This document shows, piece by piece, positions 60,666-64,000 of a stretch of 64,000 nucleotides of DNA. This DNA comes from Pedobacter sp. (lineage in GTDB: Bacteria > Bacteroidota > Bacteroidia > Sphingobacteriales > Sphingobacteriaceae): assembly GCA_031119475.1 (NCBI GenBank), contig JAVHXV010000002.1, forward strand, positions 248,001-312,000, given 5' to 3'. The notes below the pieces were generated by a model. That model was not told the origin of the DNA. It ran no database searches and was given only the letters and a program-made list of their open reading frames with translations. A program made the position numbers and the translations under genes. The stretch's first letter is position 1. Each line of letters starts with the position of its first letter.

Positions 60666-62216
60666 TTAAAGCTTAATCTCCTCATCCTTAGCAGATAGGA
60701 AATGGAATTCGGTCAGGTTGTAAGAAGCGACTGACCTCACCTTGATCCGCTGGCCAAACTTGAAGAACCATTTCCATTTCAGGGAGTATAGGCCCTTGTT
60801 GATAAAGGCGGCAATATAAGGATGTACGCAGAGTGTGATGTTCTTTTCGTTCTGCTCCTGCAAAATATAGGTCAGGTTGCTCTCAATGTCATCCATGAGT
60901 ACGATACTGGCCTTAATTTCGCCAGTCCCGTTACAGGTTGGACATTTTTCTACCGTTACGATATTCATTTCGGGCCTTACCCGTTGACGGGTAATCTGCA
61001 CCAATCCGAATTTACTTGGCGGCAAAATGGTGTGCTTGGCACGGTCCAGCAACATGAGCTCGCGGAGGTAATCGAAAAGTATTTTCCGGTTGGCGGGCTT
61101 GTGCATATCGATAAAATCGATAACTACGATACCGCCCATATCACGCAGCCTCAGCTGGCGTGCAATTTCTTTTGCGGCCTCTTTGTTTACCTGCAGGGCA
61201 TTTTCTTCCTGGTTCTCTTTGCTGGCTGTTCTATTGCCACTGTTCACATCGATGACATGGAGGGCTTCGGTATGCTCTACAACAAGGTAGGCGCCACCTG
61301 CGAGGTTAACCGTTCGGCCAAAACCGTTCTTGATCTGCTTTTCGACACCAAAATGCTCGAATATGGGTTCCTTATGCCGATATTGTTTAACAATCTTCTC
61401 CATTTCCGGAGAGATTTCATGCACATAGGAACGGATATCCTCGAAAAGGCCAGGGTCGTTCACATACACATTGGCGAAATCGGCATTTAGGATATCCCTG
61501 ATCAGGGTAGAAGTACGATCCATCTCCCCCCAGACCCTTTTTGACGGTTCTGCATCGGGCAACTTTTTAATAAAGTTTTCCCATTTGGACACAGAATCCA
61601 ATAAATCTTTTTGTAATTCGGCCACGCCCTTTCCTTCAGAGACGGTCCTAATGATGACACCGAAATTTTTCGGCTTGATACTTTCGATAATCTTTTTTAG
61701 GCGATTACGTTCAGTATTGCTCTTGATCTTTTTAGAGATCGAAATCACATTAGAAAACGGCACCAGCACGATATATCTTCCCGCGATGGAAAGATCGGAG
61801 CTTAGTCTCGGCCCTTTAGTAGAAATTGGCTCTTTAGCGATCTGAACCGGAAGGATCAGATTTTTACTGACGATCTCGGAGATTTTACCCGCCTTGTTGA
61901 TGTCAGCCTCTAATTTGAAATTGTCTAATAAAGTGCCATTTACTGTGCCATTACGCTTGATTTTAGTAAGCTTTATCAAAGATTGAACCTGCGGCCCCAG
62001 ATCAAAATAATGCAGGAATGCATCTTTTTCATAACCCACATCAACAAACGCAGCATTTAGGCCAGGCATGATTTTTTTAATGCGGCCCAAATAGATATCG
62101 CCTACGGCGTAATTGTTGTTGATGTGTTCTTTATGAAGCTCGACAAGAGATCTATCTTCAATTAAAGCTATGGTTACTCCCGTGGGAGTAGAATCGATTA
62201 TTAATTCCTTTACCAA
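60666..62216 (-). CDS. rng: Ribonuclease G/E family endoribonuclease
   Basis: A 516-residue protein with TTG start at 62216 (MVKELIIDSTPTGVTIALIED, the usual N-terminus). The S1 domain is AVGDIYLGRIKKIMPGLNAAFVDVGYEKDAFLHYFDL. The catalytic DNase I-like region has VIDVNSGN and GIVVIDFIDM (magnesium-binding aspartates). The zinc link reads CPTCNGTGE. The length fits RNase G rather than full RNase E; the degradosome scaffold tail is absent. It processes rRNA and turns over mRNA. A -7 box TATTTTTG lies at 62285-62278. Confidence 0.94.
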   Translation of the reverse strand: MVKELIIDSTPTGVTIALIEDRSLVELHKEHINNNYAVGDIYLGRIKKIMPGLNAAFVDVGYEKDAFLHYFDLGPQVQSLIKLTKIKRNGTVNGTLLDNFKLEADINKAGKISEIVSKNLILPVQIAKEPISTKGPRLSSDLSIAGRYIVLVPFSNVISISKKIKSNTERNRLKKIIESIKPKNFGVIIRTVSEGKGVAELQKDLLDSVSKWENFIKKLPDAEPSKRVWGEMDRTSTLIRDILNADFANVYVNDPGLFEDIRSYVHEISPEMEKIVKQYRHKEPIFEHFGVEKQIKNGFGRTVNLAGGAYLVVEHTEALHVIDVNSGNRTASKENQEENALQVNKEAAKEIARQLRLRDMGGIVVIDFIDMHKPANRKILFDYLRELMLLDRAKHTILPPSKFGLVQITRQRVRPEMNIVTVEKCPTCNGTGEIKASIVLMDDIESNLTYILQEQNEKNITLCVHPYIAAFINKGLYSLKWKWFFKFGQRIKVRSVASYNLTEFHFLSAKDEEIKL

Positions 62217-62336
62217 AAGCTACAGATTTTAAGGCAATTGAATGCCCTATTACACATGGACTAAAAAACATGGAATCCAAAAATAAATACCAGAATGAGC
62301 TGATATTTATTTTTGGCCAATCACAATAGAAAAAAA

Positions 62337-62426
62337 CTATTTTTTCTTGTGTCTGTTTTTTCTTAGACGTTTTTTACGTTTGTGCGTAGCCATTTTATGT
62401 CTTTTTCTTTTTTTACCGCTTGGCAT
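62337..62426 (-). CDS. 29-residue AURKAIP1/COX24-like basic protein
   Basis: MPSGKKRKRHKMATHKRKKR followed by LRKNRHKKK; 20 of 29 residues are Lys, Arg or His. The MATHKRKKRLRKNRHKK stretch matches the C-terminal domain of mitochondrial AURKAIP1/COX24 (mS38), and the same peptide is near-invariant across Bacteroidota (recalled). It is probably a ribosome-associated protein. It is encoded just upstream of rng on the same strand with 120 bases between. Too short for many gene callers, but composition and conservation support it. Confidence 0.85.
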   Translation of the reverse strand: MPSGKKRKRHKMATHKRKKRLRKNRHKKK

Positions 62427-62468
62427 AATTTTAAGTTTTTAATGTTTTTATTAATCTGTTAATTAACG

Positions 62469-63323
62469 TTATTTCAACTCGGCTACCTTTTTATCTACAA
62501 AAGTTGTGATTGTAGGGTTGGCCGCTAATTTTTTTGCGTTTAAATAAGCGTTTATTGCTTCTTTTTTCTGATCCAGGTTTTCATAGGCAAAAGCCAGATG
62601 TAAATAGGCATCAGGGGTTTCCTTGATTTCCTTAAGGATGTAATTGAACCTGATGATGGCCTTGTCAAACTGACCTGATTTATTGGCGAACATGCCCAGG
62701 TTCATATTGGCCTTCAGGTTTTTAGGGTCTTTTTTAACCACATCCATCAGCATGGCAATGCCCTGCATCGGCGCACCCATTCCGTTTACGATACTTACAC
62801 CAAGACCTGTTTTTGCATCATTGCTGGTGCTATCGATTTCTAGGGCCTTGGTAAAGGCAATATTTGCTTTTTGCAACATCACCGATTGTACCAAAGTATC
62901 TTGTGTGGTATCAAAGGCACGTAGGGAGCGTTCGCCGGTCAGGAGCCAGTTTTTGAAATTGGGCTGTTTAAGGGCCACGATTTCAGTGTACATGGCACTA
63001 GGGATGGCCTGCTCTACATCGTCCCACTTCTGGGCCAATTGCTGAGCAAGATCCGTTTTCTCGGCACTACCAGCCTGTTGGTAGGAAGTTTCCAATTGGG
63101 CAATTTCCTTGGCCGAAGTTGTACTGATCAGGTTTTTGGCTGTGGTAGATACTTCTTCGAGACTTAGTGCTGGTGCTTCCGTAGCTTGTGCAGCTGAGGT
63201 GTTATGTGTCTCTTCCTCCTCTTTCTTCACCAATCCTTTCACATCGCGCGTAAACAAAAAACCGACCAGCAGAACGATGGCTGCAATCAGGAATACTTGT
63301 TTTTTACGGATGCTGTTCAACAT
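62469..63323 (-). CDS. Membrane-anchored TPR protein
   Basis: A 284-residue protein. One N-terminal transmembrane helix (QVFLIAAIVLLVGFLFTRDV) precedes a charged, Ala/Glu/Thr-rich linker. Tetratricopeptide repeats follow (ALEIDSTSNDAKTGLGVSIVNGM..., VVKKDPKNLKANMNLGMFANKSGQFDKAIIRFNYILKE, PDAYLHLAFAYENLDQKKEAINAYLNAKKL). It probably scaffolds a periplasmic protein complex. It lies five bases downstream of the HU gene on the same strand. Confidence 0.88.
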   Translation of the reverse strand: MLNSIRKKQVFLIAAIVLLVGFLFTRDVKGLVKKEEEETHNTSAAQATEAPALSLEEVSTTAKNLISTTSAKEIAQLETSYQQAGSAEKTDLAQQLAQKWDDVEQAIPSAMYTEIVALKQPNFKNWLLTGERSLRAFDTTQDTLVQSVMLQKANIAFTKALEIDSTSNDAKTGLGVSIVNGMGAPMQGIAMLMDVVKKDPKNLKANMNLGMFANKSGQFDKAIIRFNYILKEIKETPDAYLHLAFAYENLDQKKEAINAYLNAKKLAANPTITTFVDKKVAELK

Positions 63324-63328
63324 ATGGA

Positions 63329-63631
63329 TTAAGCTTCGGCCTTAACTTTTTTAGAATTGTTCTTTACCTTATCAACAAATACTTTTGCTGGCTTAAAGCT
63401 GGGAACGAAATGCTCTGGAATAATGATCGCAGTATTTTTAGAAATATTTCTCGCAGTTTTTTGAGCTCTCTTTTTTACGACGAAACTGCCAAAACCTCTA
63501 ACATATACATTTTCCCCACCGATCATGCTATTTTTGATCACCTTGAAAAATGCCTCAACAGTTTCTTGTACGTCTACTTTTTCAATTCCGGTTTTTGTTG
63601 ATATTTCTGAAATAATATCTGCCTTAGTCAT
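63329..63631 (-). CDS. HU/IHF-family DNA-binding protein
   Basis: A 100-residue protein: KADIISEISTKTGIEKVDVQETVEAFFKVIKNSMIGGENVYVRGFGSFVVKKRAQKTARNISKNTAIIIPEHFVPSFKPAKVF. The GFGSF turn and the conserved Pro in the DNA-bending arm (IIIPEH) identify HU/IHF. The C-terminus is lysine-rich. It is a nucleoid protein. A TACTTTTG -7 box lies at 63694-63687 on the - strand, giving a ~50-base leader. Divergent from mutY. Confidence 0.95.
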   Translation of the reverse strand: MTKADIISEISTKTGIEKVDVQETVEAFFKVIKNSMIGGENVYVRGFGSFVVKKRAQKTARNISKNTAIIIPEHFVPSFKPAKVFVDKVKNNSKKVKAEA

Positions 63632-63764
63632 ATTTTTTTATTTATTAAGTTATGATGTGTTTCTATTTATAACTGATTTGGGGTTGCAAAAGTATTGCTT
63701 TTTAATGAGATAGGAAAATAAAAGATGATTTATTTACAATGAAAGTTATCATGTAATTGCAAGT

Positions 63765-63798
63765 TTTGGCGAAATGAGATATTTTGGTTGTATTTTTG
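63765..63798 (+). promoter_or_regulatory. mutY promoter, -7 box five bases from the ATG
   Basis: TTTG at 63765-63768, 22 bases, then TATTTTTG at 63791-63798. The ATG is at 63804, so transcription should begin at or next to the start codon. Confidence 0.65.
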
Positions 63799-63803
63799 GA
63801 AGG

Positions 63804-64000
63804 ATGAATTTTCAAAATGAGCTGATCAAGTGGTACCATCAGCATAAACGGGCCTTGCCATGGCGCGAAAGTACAGATGCCTACGTGATCTGGCTTTCCG
63901 AAATTATTTTGCAGCAGACCCGTGTAGAGCAGGGCCTGCCTTATTTTTACAGGTTTTTGGAAAGCTTTCCTACGGTCGGCGACTTTGCGGCCGCAACCGA
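63804..64000 (+). CDS. mutY: A/G-specific adenine glycosylase MutY (3' partial)
   Basis: The first 65 residues are visible before the window ends. WYHQHKRALPWRESTDAYVIWLSEIILQQTRVEQGLPYFYRF is the highly conserved MutY N-terminus, with the catalytic Glu in SEIILQQT. It removes adenine opposite 8-oxoguanine. The remainder lies outside the window. Confidence 0.95.
   Translation, partial: MNFQNELIKWYHQHKRALPWRESTDAYVIWLSEIILQQTRVEQGLPYFYRFLESFPTVGDFAAAT

Noticed and set aside
1..64000. tRNA, rRNA, CRISPR, prophage or toxin-antitoxin content
   Set aside because: Read for T-loop patterns, regular spacer arrays, integrases and small paired genes; nothing convincing was seen. A covariance or array-finder run would settle it.

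Overview
The window looks like a chromosome segment of a Bacteroidota, most likely a Pedobacter-like member of the Sphingobacteriaceae. This rests on several things seen in the sequence: promoters of the TTTG-N18..22-TAnnTTTG type with few strong Shine-Dalgarno sites, tandem GH92 mannosidases, a TonB-dependent receptor under a TPP riboswitch, the rplM-rpsI-rpsB-tsf gene order, a 29-residue AURKAIP1/COX24-like basic protein, and a carB without the MGS domain. No rRNA, tRNA, CRISPR array, prophage or intact insertion sequence was seen.

Layout. 1-11.6 kb, all on the + strand, is a carbohydrate-use cluster: a sugar MFS transporter (cut by the window edge), a ROK sugar kinase, two GH92 alpha-mannosidases (the second with an N-terminal carbohydrate-binding-like domain), a hexuronate-type MFS transporter, an FAD oxidoreductase and a Tat-exported EEP-family phosphohydrolase. 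No susC/susD pair is present in the window. 11.8-17 kb holds a Tat-exported phosphocholine-type phospholipase C convergent with a five-PAS soluble histidine kinase. 17-37.4 kb is a mosaic of short transcription units: small proteins, a Crp/Fnr regulator, DUF1579 proteins, secreted or lipid-anchored peptidases (M28, M61, M14), a rhomboid protease, peptidase T, a dipeptide epimerase, a mechanosensitive channel and several lipoproteins or membrane proteins without recognised function. 38-43.5 kb is the translation block rplM-rpsI-rpsB-tsf, then nagA with its own promoter, then pyrH and frr. 43.6-52.7 kb carries an ABC exporter, an MFS exporter, a truncated hemoglobin, an alpha/beta hydrolase and the riboswitch-controlled thiamine-uptake locus (TonB receptor, NadR-like kinase, PnuC-type transporter). 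53-64 kb contains carB, a DUF3137-LemA pair, a DUF4920 protein, radA, rng, the tiny COX24-like gene, a TPR protein, an HU protein and the start of mutY.

The most unusual non-coding content is a family of near-identical perfect palindromes (30-bp shared core, five copies). One copy sits in frame inside the alpha/beta hydrolase and encodes 13 of its residues. Other items worth attention are a TPP aptamer with an 84-nt low-complexity insertion, a candidate small RNA between radA and the DUF4920 gene, promoters placed five bases from the ATG (pyrH, mutY) that predict leaderless mRNAs, hairpins at the extreme 5' ends of the rplM and carB transcripts, and a long hairpin between rpsB and tsf.
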